Counted from the first letter of the stretch, positions 9,055 through 18,331 are shown. The stretch is DNA of 64,000 nt from Fibrobacter sp. UWR3 (GCF_900143055.1 NZ_FRCW01000005.1:62001-126000); one strand, 5' to 3'. Made by a program: numbers and translations. The notes: generated by a model from the letters alone, not told the origin.

Positions 9055-9813
9055 ATGAACTGGATAGACATATTCTGCCTTGTCTGCGTACTTATCCTCA
9101 CGCTCATCGGTGTGTGGCGCGGGTTCCTGAAGGACCTGTTCCGGCTTGTCGCCTGGGCCGCAGCGCTCGCGGGCGCATACTTTGCAACCGACCTCCTCGC
9201 CGACACGCTCGCGACAAACCTCGAGATAACCGGGTTTACCGTAAAGCTTCTGTGTATCTGCATCGGGTTCCTCGTGCCGTTCATTACGTTGTTCATGATT
9301 GGGCACTTTGTGCAGAAGGCTGTTGCCGATACCCCCGTAGGCAAGGTCAACAGGATTCTCGGCGGGATTCTCGGTGCATGCAAGGGCTGGATAATCTGCT
9401 TCATTTTCCTCTCCATCCTGCACATCATCCCGGTATCCGGCGGGCTCAAGGACACGCGTAACGACGCTACCGCATACAGCTTCTACAAGTTCAACCTGGA
9501 ACTGCTCGGGTTCTCTTCCGAAGAGCCCGATCTGATTGGCATAGCCGAAAAGAAGGCTACAGAACTCAGCAAGGAAATTACGGACAAGGCCGTCGAGAAG
9601 GTCAAGGAGACGACGACGCAGGCCGCCGAGCAGGCCAAGGACGCCGCCGTGAAGGCAGCAACAGATGCGAAGGATTCGCTAGTCAAGAAAGTCGACGCGA
9701 AGACTGACTCAGCCGTTTCGGCCGTCAAGGAAAAGGTCAAGGAAAAAGCCGGAACGACTTACAAGGTAAGCAACGAGAAGGCCCCGAACACCTACTCCGT
9801 GGAAAAGAAGTAG
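9055..9813 (+). CDS. CvpA-family membrane protein with amphipathic C-terminal tail
   Basis: 252 residues, ATG 9055 preceded by AAGGGAA. The first 140 residues carry four hydrophobic segments in the CvpA (colicin V production) pattern, starting MNWIDIFCLVCVLILTLIG and containing GRILGGILGACKGW-like text (VNRILGGILGACKGW). Residues about 165-240 are an Ala/Lys/Glu repeat (KVKETTTQAAEQAKDAAVKA) of the amphipathic apolipoprotein or LEA-like kind, longer than in typical CvpA proteins of about 160-180 residues. Found 9 nt behind the kinase gene. The exact role of CvpA is unsettled; a cell-envelope role is likely. Confidence 0.85.
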   Translation: MNWIDIFCLVCVLILTLIGVWRGFLKDLFRLVAWAAALAGAYFATDLLADTLATNLEITGFTVKLLCICIGFLVPFITLFMIGHFVQKAVADTPVGKVNRILGGILGACKGWIICFIFLSILHIIPVSGGLKDTRNDATAYSFYKFNLELLGFSSEEPDLIGIAEKKATELSKEITDKAVEKVKETTTQAAEQAKDAAVKAATDAKDSLVKKVDAKTDSAVSAVKEKVKEKAGTTYKVSNEKAPNTYSVEKK

Positions 9814-9844
9814 AACTCAATCGACAAAGCTTAGCTTACCGAAC

Positions 9845-11110
9845 TTAAACGGCCGCAAGCCTTTTTGCGCAGGTTTCGGCATTGCGGACAATTTCTTCTT
9901 CGCCATCCACGTGGCGGCCACGCATTACGAACTTTCCGTTACAGATAACCGAATCGATGCAACTGCTGTCGGCAGCGTACACCCAGTTACTTACCAGGTT
10001 GTGGCCGGGCACCATGCGTTCGTTCTTCAGGTCGACCAGCAGGCAATCCGCGAGGTAGCCTTCCTTGATTTCGCCGGCATCCATTAGCCCGTAGGCACGC
10101 GCCACATGGACAGTCGCCATCTTCAGCGCTTCGTGCGCAGGCAACGTCTCCGCACCGCCCTGCACCTTCGCAAGCAAAGCCGCAAGCTTCATCTCCTCGT
10201 GCATGTCAAGGTTGTTGTTCGAGGAATCGCCATCCGTACCGAGGGCAACATTTGCACCGGAACGCAACAGGCGGTCAATCGGCGGGATACCGCTAGCGAG
10301 TTTCAAGTTCGAATTCGGGTTCAATACCGCCGTCGCGCCCAAATCCACGAATGCCTTCATGTCATCATCCGAGAGATGAACGCAATGCGCCGCAGCGAGG
10401 TTCGAACCGAGCATTCCCGCACGTTCCAGCAGGCGGACCGGACTGCACCCGTACTGCCTTTCGCAATCTTCCAGTTCCTTTTTCGTTTCGGAGAGGTGCG
10501 TATGGACCATGAAATTTTCGGAGCGGGCAAAGTCGGCACAGCGCTTCAGCAGCGCCTCGCCCACTGTGTATACGGAATGCGGGGCAACCGCAAGGCGCAC
10601 GCGTTCCGATTCACCGGTATGCGCGGCAAGGAACTTGAAATTGCCCTCAATCGCTTCTGGCGACATGAGAGATTCCGCAAACGTCACGCCCACTGCAGCA
10701 CGTATGCCCATCTCCCCGACAACCTTGATGGTACGTTCGCGATGCCAGTACATGTCGGCAAAGAAAACCGTACCCGACTTAATCATCTCGAGAAGGGCAA
10801 GTCGACAAGCCACGTCGATATCGTCACCCGTAAGTTTGGCCTCGAACGGCCAGATGTATTCCTGCAGCCACTTCTGGAGCGGCATATCGTCGGCATACCC
10901 GCGCAAGAGCGTCATCGCCGCATGCGTATGCCCGTTGTAGAACGCCGGGAAAATGGCGAAGCGCGAGCAGTCCACGACCTCAGCGCCAAGCGACTCCTCG
11001 GGGGGAACCACCCCTATGCGTGCAAAGCGATTCCCCGCGATAAGCACGTCCACAACCCTGTCGCCGCCCTGACCGGGCAACACCACCGACTTCAGTAAAA
11101 TCTTGTGCAT
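9845..11110 (-). CDS. Amidohydrolase, MTA/SAH deaminase type
   Basis: 421 residues, ATG 11110. Member of the metal-dependent amidohydrolase superfamily. Seen: metal site NGHTHAAM (H-x-H), VHTHLSE, AHCVHLSDDD, and ALGTDGDSSNNNLDMHEEMK with the catalytic Asp. These match the 5-methylthioadenosine/S-adenosylhomocysteine deaminase (MtaD) group, and the length fits. Reaction inferred: hydrolytic deamination of MTA or SAH, or of a related guanine- or cytosine-like base. It is transcribed divergently from the diguanylate cyclase and convergently with the CvpA gene. No other methionine-salvage gene is adjacent, so substrate remains open. Confidence 0.85.
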   Translation of the reverse strand: MHKILLKSVVLPGQGGDRVVDVLIAGNRFARIGVVPPEESLGAEVVDCSRFAIFPAFYNGHTHAAMTLLRGYADDMPLQKWLQEYIWPFEAKLTGDDIDVACRLALLEMIKSGTVFFADMYWHRERTIKVVGEMGIRAAVGVTFAESLMSPEAIEGNFKFLAAHTGESERVRLAVAPHSVYTVGEALLKRCADFARSENFMVHTHLSETKKELEDCERQYGCSPVRLLERAGMLGSNLAAAHCVHLSDDDMKAFVDLGATAVLNPNSNLKLASGIPPIDRLLRSGANVALGTDGDSSNNNLDMHEEMKLAALLAKVQGGAETLPAHEALKMATVHVARAYGLMDAGEIKEGYLADCLLVDLKNERMVPGHNLVSNWVYAADSSCIDSVICNGKFVMRGRHVDGEEEIVRNAETCAKRLAAV

Positions 11111-11242
11111 AACGATACCCTTACCCCTTGCAAGATAGCATTTTTCAGTTTTGGAGGGCTAAAATATGATAAAAAATTCTTATTTCTGAAAAAAAAGGCA
11201 CACAAGGTAACCCGAGCGCACCGAAAATTATATAATAGAATT

Positions 11243-12250
11243 ATGAACTACGACGAAAAAGAGACTCTCCCGATATCCAGGAACGAATTCGCCGAACTGG
11301 AAATTTTCAAGAATATCCAATTCGAAAAATTGGCGGGATTCCTGCTACCCTGCAAGACAAAAGAGGTCGAACAGGGTACAACGCTCATTAGCCCCGACAA
11401 TCCGAACATTGACCTGGTCATCGTGTTGCGCGGCAGCCTCGAAGTGAAGCTCGAATCCGAGGGAGGAACGTTTACAAGCACCATCGAACAAGGGCACTGC
11501 GCCGGAGAGATGTCGATATTCGACAGCATTCCCCCAAGCGCGACGGTATCTGCAAAGGAAAACAGCAAGGTGCTGCTTATCCCCTCCGATATCGCACGGG
11601 CGATGATTTCCGCTTCGCACGAACTGAGCCTGAACTTCCTGCTCATCCTGAGCCAGCGCATCCGCAACAACAACAAGATTGTGTGCGAGGAGCAGTACCA
11701 TATCCGCCGCATGGAAGAATACGCGAAGGTGGACGCGATGACAGGGCTCCACAACCGCCGCTGGCTCGAAGAAATGTACACGCGCGAGATGGCCCGGAGC
11801 AACAAGGGAAACATTATGCTCACGGCATTCATGCTCGACATCGACCACTTCAAGAACGTGAACGACACCTACGGCCACCTCGCAGGTGACCAGGTGCTTA
11901 TTTCCGTGGCGCAGACGCTTACACGCAGCCTAAGGCCTTCTGACATGCCGGTGCGTTACGGCGGCGAGGAGTTCACGGTGTTCCTGCCCGGGACTTCGAC
12001 CAAGAACGCAAAGATTATTGCAGAACGCATCCGCCGCGACATGGAGAACATGAGCATTTCGCTCCCGGACGGCAACATCATCCAGGTTACCGTGAGCATC
12101 GGGTTTGCGGAACGTGTCGACAACGATACTGTCGCATCGCTCATCGACCGCGCAGACAAGGCTCTCTACCACGCCAAGCAGAACGGGAGAAACCGTGTCT
12201 GCCAGAACCTGGGCGACGGCAAAATGCAGTTGCTAAAAACCGGCACGTAG
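11243..12250 (+). CDS. Diguanylate cyclase with N-terminal cyclic-nucleotide-binding domain
   Basis: 335 residues from ATG 11243; the longer frame from 11105 would overlap the divergent gene and is rejected. Residues about 15-140 form a cNMP-binding beta-barrel (IVLRGSLEVKLE, GHCAGEMSIFDSIPPSATV). Residues about 165-330 are a GGDEF domain (DAMTGLHNRR, DIDHFKNVNDTYGHLAGD, active motif RYGGEEF). The inhibitory I-site RPSD stands five residues before GGEEF, so product inhibition by c-di-GMP is expected. It should make c-di-GMP in the cytoplasm under control of an unknown small ligand. No good ribosome site is visible. A possible c-di-GMP client, the PilZ-bearing synthase at 15179, lies 3 kb downstream. 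Confidence 0.9.
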   Translation: MNYDEKETLPISRNEFAELEIFKNIQFEKLAGFLLPCKTKEVEQGTTLISPDNPNIDLVIVLRGSLEVKLESEGGTFTSTIEQGHCAGEMSIFDSIPPSATVSAKENSKVLLIPSDIARAMISASHELSLNFLLILSQRIRNNNKIVCEEQYHIRRMEEYAKVDAMTGLHNRRWLEEMYTREMARSNKGNIMLTAFMLDIDHFKNVNDTYGHLAGDQVLISVAQTLTRSLRPSDMPVRYGGEEFTVFLPGTSTKNAKIIAERIRRDMENMSISLPDGNIIQVTVSIGFAERVDNDTVASLIDRADKALYHAKQNGRNRVCQNLGDGKMQLLKTGT

Positions 12251-12263
12251 TAAAGCGACCGCT

Positions 12264-13691
12264 CTACTTCGCCTCCAGAAGGCTTTTCACTGAACGTGCA
12301 AAGCCTTCCAAACTCGGGTCTCGCGCGCCCATCAGCAAGATGGTATCGCCGGGCTGGGCGCATTCCACCATCTTTTTCGCGCACTCGTCGCGGTTCTCGA
12401 TGTAGATGGCCTCGCAGCCCTTCAGCAGGAGGTCGTCGGCAAGGTCGCCCGCACTTATATCGCGCGTGACGGTACCGCCCGCATAGTAGATTTCGCTGAA
12501 GAACATCATGTCGTTGTCGCGATCGTCGTCGAAGTCCTTCGGGCGGAGCGTCTTCGCGATGAATTCCACGAGGTCATGCCGCAAAAAACGCGTGGGCCCA
12601 AAGCCATGCGGTTGGAACCAGGCAATCACGCGGCCCTCGGTAAAGTCCTGCACACTCCTGATGCTTGCCGCAATCTTTGCCGGGTTATGCGCAAAATCGT
12701 CCACGAGGGTGACGCCATTGAACGTTCCCAAAATCTGATGGCGGCGGAACACGCCCGGGAAAGTTGCCAGCGCGTCGGCACACGTATGGAGCGAAACGCC
12801 CGCAAAGAGCGCCGCCGCAGTCGCCGCAAGCGCATTTTCCATGTTGTGCTTGCCCGGGAGCGGCACCTCGAAATTCACGAGTTCCGCCTTATGGCGCACG
12901 CGGAACTTGATATGCGTACCCGCGGTCTTGAAGTCCGTACCCTGCACGCCCACGTAGTTCTCGAACCCGAAATCGAATTCGCGGCCCGCGCTGAACTTCT
13001 TTGCCAGCGGGTGCGCATCGTTCACGATGAGGATCTTGCCGTTGTCCAAAATGTTGTGACTGAACTTGAGGAAGATTTCCTGCAGTTCGTCCATCTCCTT
13101 GTGGTCCTTGTCCACATTGAGGATGAGCCCAATTTCCGGTTCGTAGCGCACGAGGGTTCCATCGCTCTCGTCGGCTTCGACAACGAGCCATTCGCCCTTA
13201 CCGCTCACCGCGTTACCAATCTTACCCTGCTTCTGCAGGTTCACGAGGCCGGCCCCCGTCATCACGGAGGGCTGGAGTCCGGCGTATTCCAGGATGTGGT
13301 AAATCATCGCGGTCACGGTGCTTTTGCCGCTTGTACCGCTCACCGCAATCGTGCGGGCTTCCTTCGAAATCTTCGCGAGCATTTCACTACGGTGCATCAC
13401 GGGAACGCCGAGTTCCTTCGCGCGCTTCAAATCGGGGTTCGTATCCTCGATGGCGGTACTCACCACCACGGCAGAGAGGCCCGCGACAATGCCCGAGCCA
13501 TCCTGCGCAAAGCACTTGATTCCGCAATCTTCGAGCTGGCCCATCACGAGCGGCTTTTCGCACTTGCCCGCAAGGAATTCACCGAACTGACGGTCGGACC
13601 CGCTCACCGCGACGCCCTTGCCCGCCAGGTACTGGGCGATAGCACTCATGCCCACGCCCGCAACACCGATAAAGAAGTAAGATTCAGTCAT
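12264..13691 (-). CDS. Mur ligase family protein (MurC/Mpl-like)
   Basis: 475 residues, ATG 13691. N-terminal nucleotide-binding IGVAGVGMSAIAQYL, P-loop SGTSGKSTVTAM (about residues 118-129), central VEADESDGTLVRYEP, LNVDKDHKEMDEL, and the C-terminal ligase region VDDFAHNPAKI and WFQPHGFGPTRFL. This is the UDP-muramate:amino acid (or tripeptide) ligase fold. The P-loop GTSGKST differs from the usual MurC GTHGKTT, so a recycling-type or divergent ligase is possible. It acts in the cytoplasm on peptidoglycan precursors. Its start codon lies at the end of an AT-rich dispersed repeat (ATGACT is itself the repeat unit) with no ribosome site. Confidence 0.85.
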   Translation of the reverse strand: MTESYFFIGVAGVGMSAIAQYLAGKGVAVSGSDRQFGEFLAGKCEKPLVMGQLEDCGIKCFAQDGSGIVAGLSAVVVSTAIEDTNPDLKRAKELGVPVMHRSEMLAKISKEARTIAVSGTSGKSTVTAMIYHILEYAGLQPSVMTGAGLVNLQKQGKIGNAVSGKGEWLVVEADESDGTLVRYEPEIGLILNVDKDHKEMDELQEIFLKFSHNILDNGKILIVNDAHPLAKKFSAGREFDFGFENYVGVQGTDFKTAGTHIKFRVRHKAELVNFEVPLPGKHNMENALAATAAALFAGVSLHTCADALATFPGVFRRHQILGTFNGVTLVDDFAHNPAKIAASIRSVQDFTEGRVIAWFQPHGFGPTRFLRHDLVEFIAKTLRPKDFDDDRDNDMMFFSEIYYAGGTVTRDISAGDLADDLLLKGCEAIYIENRDECAKKMVECAQPGDTILLMGARDPSLEGFARSVKSLLEAK

Positions 13692-13726
13692 TGGTCATTA
13701 GTTATTAGTCAATAGTTATTGGTCAT
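13692..13726. repeat. Dispersed repeat, family B (TAGTTATTAGTCA type)
   Basis: Degenerate tandem of TAGTCA/TAGTTATT units directly abutting the start codon of the Mur ligase. Similar blocks lie at 30090, 34849 and 40245. Confidence 0.7.
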
Positions 13727-13785
13727 ACATCAGGAACTGTCACTCTGGAGCATCGAAGATGCGATAGAGTCCATGCAATTTTTTA

Positions 13786-13825
13786 TGGATCCTATCGGTC
13801 GCCTTTGGCTCCCTCCAGGATGACA
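13786..13825. repeat. Dispersed repeat, family A
   Basis: Copy of the GGATCCTATCGG...CCTCCAGGATGACA element, located just 3' of the RluD-type gene and upstream of the Mur ligase. Confidence 0.75.
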
Positions 13826-13829
13826 TTTT

Positions 13830-15110
13830 CTAATCTAGCAAATCTGGATCGATAGTCGGTTCGTAACCGGGTTCCACGAAGTCCTCGGTCGCGACACCCT
13901 TCTTGCGCGCCGCCTTCATCTGCTTGATAAGCTTGCGTTCGGCCGCTTTCGCCTTGCGGTGCGCAGCCGTAGCCGCCTTCTCGGCATGGCGCTGGGCACG
14001 GGTCTTACGCTCCTTCAGTTCCGGGAACACGCATTCCTGCTCTTCTTCGGGCATATCGCCTTCGAAGTCCTCGTCGAAGCCTTCGTCAAAACGAATGTCG
14101 GCATCAAAGTCGCGGAAGCCTTCTTCCTCGTCGAACACCGGGGCGTCTGCCGGGCATTCCTTCTTCAGGAGTTTCAGCACCTTCGCGAACGGTTCTTCCA
14201 GCGGGACCTTGAACTTCATCTTCTTGCCCGTGCGCGGGTGGATGAGTTCAATCTTCACCGCCTGCAAAAGTTGCGCCGGGGCAATCTCGAGCACCTTCTC
14301 CGCAATCTCCTTCATCAGAGGCGGCACGCGGTTCAAGCTCTCTTCGCGGCCATCGTACAGCGGGTCGCCCACCACCGGGTGGCCCGTATAGCGGGTATGT
14401 ACGCGAATCTGGTGCGTACGGCCCGATTCCAGTTGCAGTTCGAGCAAGGTCGCAATCGCGAAGAATTCCTTCGCCACAAAGTGCGTGCGGCTTTCCTTCC
14501 CGCCCTTCACCACCGCCATCTTTAGGCGGTTCTTGGGGTTACGGCCGATGGGGGCATCGATGCAGCCCTCCAAATCGCGCGGGCAGCCCCACACGAGCGC
14601 ATTGTAGGTGCGGTGCAATGTGCGGGTTTCCAGCTGGTGCGCCAAATGCCTGTGCGCCGCATCGTTTTTCGCCACCACCATGAGACCCGGCGTATCCTTG
14701 TCCAGGCGGTGCACGATACCCGGGCGAAGCGGACCATTTACAGTTGAGAGATTTTCCTTGAAATGGTGCAGCAGGCCTGCCGCCAGCGTTCCGTTCTGCA
14801 CGCCGTTACCCGGATGCACCACCAGGTTGCGCGGCTTGTTCAATACGACAATGTCATCGTCCTCGTACACGATGTCGAGCGGGATTTCCTCGGGTTCAAG
14901 CGTACTCGCCTGCTTCTCGGGGACCTTCTCCACCACCACGACCATACCGCTCTCCACGCGAAAATTCTTGGAAACGGCAACACCGCCCACCTTCACTTCG
15001 CCTGCAACTATAAGTTTCTGTACGTCAGTGCGGGACACGTTCTCCATCGCGCCGACAAGGAACTTGTCGATGCGTTCACCGGAGTGTTCATCTTTTACAG
15101 GAAAATTCAT
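13830..15110 (-). CDS. RluA/RluD-family 23S rRNA pseudouridine synthase with C-terminal extension
   Basis: 426 residues, ATG 15110. N-terminal S4 RNA-binding domain (ERIDKFLVGAMENVSRTDVQ, VKVGGVAVSKNF), then the synthase domain with catalytic HRLDKDTPGLMVVAKND (Asp near residue 137) and GRTHQIRVH. This best fits the RluD branch that modifies helix 69 of 23S rRNA. Typical RluD is about 320 residues. Here roughly 100 extra residues follow: an acidic part (FDEGFDEDFEGDMPEEEQE) and an Ala/Lys/Arg-rich helix (RHAEKAATAAHRKAKAAERK) suited to nucleic-acid binding. The Mur ligase lies 139 bp downstream on the same strand behind two repeats. Confidence 0.9.
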   Translation of the reverse strand: MNFPVKDEHSGERIDKFLVGAMENVSRTDVQKLIVAGEVKVGGVAVSKNFRVESGMVVVVEKVPEKQASTLEPEEIPLDIVYEDDDIVVLNKPRNLVVHPGNGVQNGTLAAGLLHHFKENLSTVNGPLRPGIVHRLDKDTPGLMVVAKNDAAHRHLAHQLETRTLHRTYNALVWGCPRDLEGCIDAPIGRNPKNRLKMAVVKGGKESRTHFVAKEFFAIATLLELQLESGRTHQIRVHTRYTGHPVVGDPLYDGREESLNRVPPLMKEIAEKVLEIAPAQLLQAVKIELIHPRTGKKMKFKVPLEEPFAKVLKLLKKECPADAPVFDEEEGFRDFDADIRFDEGFDEDFEGDMPEEEQECVFPELKERKTRAQRHAEKAATAAHRKAKAAERKLIKQMKAARKKGVATEDFVEPGYEPTIDPDLLD

Positions 15111-15178
15111 GTTGCCAAACTTACAAAAAAAAAGTATGCCCGCGTGGACTGCCCTTCTTTTTTTCGTATCTTTCTAGC

Positions 15179-18100
15179 ATGACTTCATTCCAGAGAATTA
15201 TTCGCATATTCGCCATCTGCACGCTGTTCCTTGCCGCAATGGCCAGCGCCGACACAACCAGCGTCATAAATGCCCGCCCCTCCATAAACGGGAAGCTCCA
15301 TGTAGAAGGCACGAACCTCTTCGACGAACATGGCAACCAGGTTGTCATCAAGGGCGCGAGTACCCACGGGCTCACCTGGTTCCCGCAATACGTAAACACC
15401 AACCTTTTCCGCCAACTCAGCAGGGAATGGAACACAAACCTGATTCGCCTAGCCATGTATTCGTACGACTACGTGCACGGCGACCGCGAAAAGAACCTCG
15501 AGATTCTGCGGAAGGGCGTGCAGTACGCCATCGAGAACGACATGTACGTGATGGTGGACTGGCATATTCTCATCGACAACAACCCGAACGAGAACCTTGC
15601 CGAAGCCATCAATTTCTTCAACATGATGGCAAAGGAATACGCGAACGTCCCAAACGTGATTTTCGAAATCTGCAACGAACCCAACGGAGACTGCACCTGG
15701 GAAGACATCAAGGAATACGCGAACATCATCATTCCCGTTATCCGCAGGCACAAGCCCGACGCCCTGATTCTCATCGGCACCCCGAATTACGACCGCGAAA
15801 TCCAGGAGCCGGCAAAGGACCCGGTGGCCTTCGACAACGTGATGTATTCGTTTCACTTCTACGCCACTTCCCACAAGGGCGAATCGCTTGCACTCCTCAA
15901 GGAAGTCGTAGGCGGCGGCACCCCCATCTTCATTACCGAAAGCGGACTCTGCGAAGCGAGCGGCGACGGAAAGATTGATCTGGAAAGCGTCAAGCAGTGG
16001 TACGCCACCCTAGATTCCCTGCACCTGAGCTACACCATCTGGAGCATGTCCAACAAGGAAGAGGAATCCGCCATGGTGCGTGCCGATTCACGTGCAGTGG
16101 ATTCCCTTGCCGAAAGCGACCTGAGCCTTTCGGGCCTCTATGCGCGGGCTCTTTTCCAGGGCAAGGACCTGAACAAGATTCCGCTCATCTATGAGCCCGT
16201 ATCGAGTTTCAAGATTCTCGCCCGCACGAAGCCCTATATTGTGTGGGGGATTTTCGCCATTCCCGTCTTTATCGTAATCCTTGTCGCTTTCCTTATCCAG
16301 AAAATCAGGAAGCGTTTCCGCTACAGCAAGGTTCGCACGTACGACGACCTGCTTAAATTCAGCAAGAACGAAAGCGCGAAAAAATTCAACTCCAGGCCAG
16401 CAAAGCAATTACTCGGCGACCTGTTTCTCTTCCTGAGCACTTTCTTCACGTTAATTTATCTATGCTGGCGTTTTACATGTTCCATTCCGTATGCCTACGG
16501 CTGGATTGCCATCATCGGAAGCTGCATCCTGCTCGCCATAGAAGTCCTCGGCTTTATCGAATCGCTCATACACTACGGCGGAATGCTCAAGCTACGGGAA
16601 CATCCCCTGCCCGAAATTGCCGACGCGGATTACCCCGACGTGGATGTTTTCATTTCGACTTATAACGAACCGCCCGAACTTTTGCGCAAGACGATTATCG
16701 GCTGCAAGCACATGGATTACCCCGACAGGTCGAAGGTGCATATCTACCTGTGCGACGACAACCGCCGTAGCGAAATGCGCAAACTCGCCGAGGAACTGGA
16801 GATAAACTACTTCGACCGCCCGAATAACGAGGGCGCGAAGGCGGGTAACCTGAACGCGGCACTCGCCCGCACGAGTTCGCCCTACGTGGTGACTTTTGAC
16901 GCGGACATGATTCCGCAGAGGAAGTTCCTGCTCAAGACTATCCCCTATTTTGTAGACGCCGAACGCATCAACGAAAGCCTCCCCGAAGAAACGCGCCGCC
17001 CGCTCGGGTTTATCCAGACACCGCAAAGTTTCTACACGCCCGACGTGTTCCAGCACAACCTCTACGCCGAAACGAAGGTCCCTAATGAGCAGGACTACTT
17101 CTACTGCGTCATCGAGGCGGCAAAGACATCAACAAACAGCGTGATTTACGGCGGGTCGAACACGATTATTTCGCGCAAGGCACTTGACGCCATCGGCGGA
17201 TTCTACACGAAATCCATCACGGAAGACTTTGCGACAGGCATGCTGATCGAATCGGCAGGCTTTGTGAGCCTCGGTCTTTCGCAACCGCTCGCATCGGGCA
17301 TTGCGCCCTCGACATTCAAGGAACACATCCAGCAGCGCACCCGCTGGGGACGCGGCGTCATTGCGACCACAAAGCAGCTCAAGTTTATGTTCAACCGCAA
17401 GTTGAACATCTCGCAAAAACTGAGTTACCTGAGTTCCGTACTTTACTGGTTCTCCCCTGTCAAGAACCTGATCTACCTGCTTTCGCCCCTGATGTTCGCC
17501 GTATTCTGCATCCCGATTTTCAAGTGTACACTTATCGACCTCGCCCTCTTCTGGCTCCCGATGCACCTGATGTCGATGTGGGCCCTCCGCTTCACAAGCC
17601 ACGGGAAGATCAGCGCCCGCTGGAGCGGCATCTACGAGACATCCGTCATGCCGTTCCTGCTTTTGCCCATCGTCAAAGAGACTCTGGGTATGACGCTTTC
17701 CAAGTTCAAGGTGACCCAGAAAGACAAGCGCGCAGTCCGACCGCAGGCCGACGGGAAGACTATCGCCCCGTTTGCCGTATTGCTCGTACTCACTCTCGCG
17801 GGTATCGTCCACATGGGCTACATGATTATCGCACTCGGATACATCGAAATTCTCGCCGTTCTCTTCTGGCTTTTCCGCAACGCCTACTACCTCACCATGT
17901 GCTTATTCCTCGGGATGGGCCGCGACTCCGACAGCGAACCCGTGAAGGTCCTTGCCGCCGAGAACGTGATGGTGAAAAAGCAGGACGGACACGAAATCGA
18001 GGGCATTACCACGAAGTTGACGGAACACGGAGTGGACATCTTTACCGACGAACTGAACATCCTGAACCTAGGCGAGCCCATCAGCCTCACCATATCGAAG

Positions 18101-18331
18101 AAGATGTACACCTTGCAGGTTACGGGAACTGTCGTTGCCATCCGCAATACACGAAGCCCGCGCATCCCAAGCGTCTATACCGTCGAGATTCTTGATTTTG
18201 GCGGGCAGAAGGACGAATACATCCAGATGCTCTACGACCGCACGCCAACGCTCCCGCAACGCTTGCGGCTCGGCGAAGGCCACATCGACAACCTGTGGAA
18301 CAACATCGCCCACCGCATTGTGACCCGATAA
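15179..18331 (+). CDS. GH5 endoglucanase - GT2 cellulose synthase (BcsA-like) - PilZ fusion
   Basis: 1050 residues, ATG 15179. Signal sequence (MTSFQRIIRIFAICTLFLAA), then a GH5 subfamily-2-like domain at about 35-320 with acid/base Glu in ICNEPNG (about 167) and nucleophile Glu in FITESG (about 254), plus DWHILIDNNP and FHFYATSHK. A membrane segment at about 346-372 and two more at 410-465 lead to a GT2 domain with all processive-synthase residues: CDDN (about 525), FDADM (573), ITED (680), QQRTRW (717-722). More membrane segments follow, then a PilZ-like domain at about 920-1040. Topology is coherent: cellulase outside, synthase and PilZ inside. Role inferred: synthesis and trimming of a beta-glucan in one chain. 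PilZ motifs look degenerate. No bcsB-like gene is near. Confidence 0.9.
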   Translation: MTSFQRIIRIFAICTLFLAAMASADTTSVINARPSINGKLHVEGTNLFDEHGNQVVIKGASTHGLTWFPQYVNTNLFRQLSREWNTNLIRLAMYSYDYVHGDREKNLEILRKGVQYAIENDMYVMVDWHILIDNNPNENLAEAINFFNMMAKEYANVPNVIFEICNEPNGDCTWEDIKEYANIIIPVIRRHKPDALILIGTPNYDREIQEPAKDPVAFDNVMYSFHFYATSHKGESLALLKEVVGGGTPIFITESGLCEASGDGKIDLESVKQWYATLDSLHLSYTIWSMSNKEEESAMVRADSRAVDSLAESDLSLSGLYARALFQGKDLNKIPLIYEPVSSFKILARTKPYIVWGIFAIPVFIVILVAFLIQKIRKRFRYSKVRTYDDLLKFSKNESAKKFNSRPAKQLLGDLFLFLSTFFTLIYLCWRFTCSIPYAYGWIAIIGSCILLAIEVLGFIESLIHYGGMLKLREHPLPEIADADYPDVDVFISTYNEPPELLRKTIIGCKHMDYPDRSKVHIYLCDDNRRSEMRKLAEELEINYFDRPNNEGAKAGNLNAALARTSSPYVVTFDADMIPQRKFLLKTIPYFVDAERINESLPEETRRPLGFIQTPQSFYTPDVFQHNLYAETKVPNEQDYFYCVIEAAKTSTNSVIYGGSNTIISRKALDAIGGFYTKSITEDFATGMLIESAGFVSLGLSQPLASGIAPSTFKEHIQQRTRWGRGVIATTKQLKFMFNRKLNISQKLSYLSSVLYWFSPVKNLIYLLSPLMFAVFCIPIFKCTLIDLALFWLPMHLMSMWALRFTSHGKISARWSGIYETSVMPFLLLPIVKETLGMTLSKFKVTQKDKRAVRPQADGKTIAPFAVLLVLTLAGIVHMGYMIIALGYIEILAVLFWLFRNAYYLTMCLFLGMGRDSDSEPVKVLAAENVMVKKQDGHEIEGITTKLTEHGVDIFTDELNILNLGEPISLTISKKMYTLQVTGTVVAIRNTRSPRIPSVYTVEILDFGGQKDEYIQMLYDRTPTLPQRLRLGEGHIDNLWNNIAHRIVTR

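Noticed and set aside
15179-18331. GH5 and GT2 parts as two genes joined by an error
   Set aside because: The frame is continuous with a sensible membrane linker and coherent topology, and no start or ribosome site is seen at the junction.
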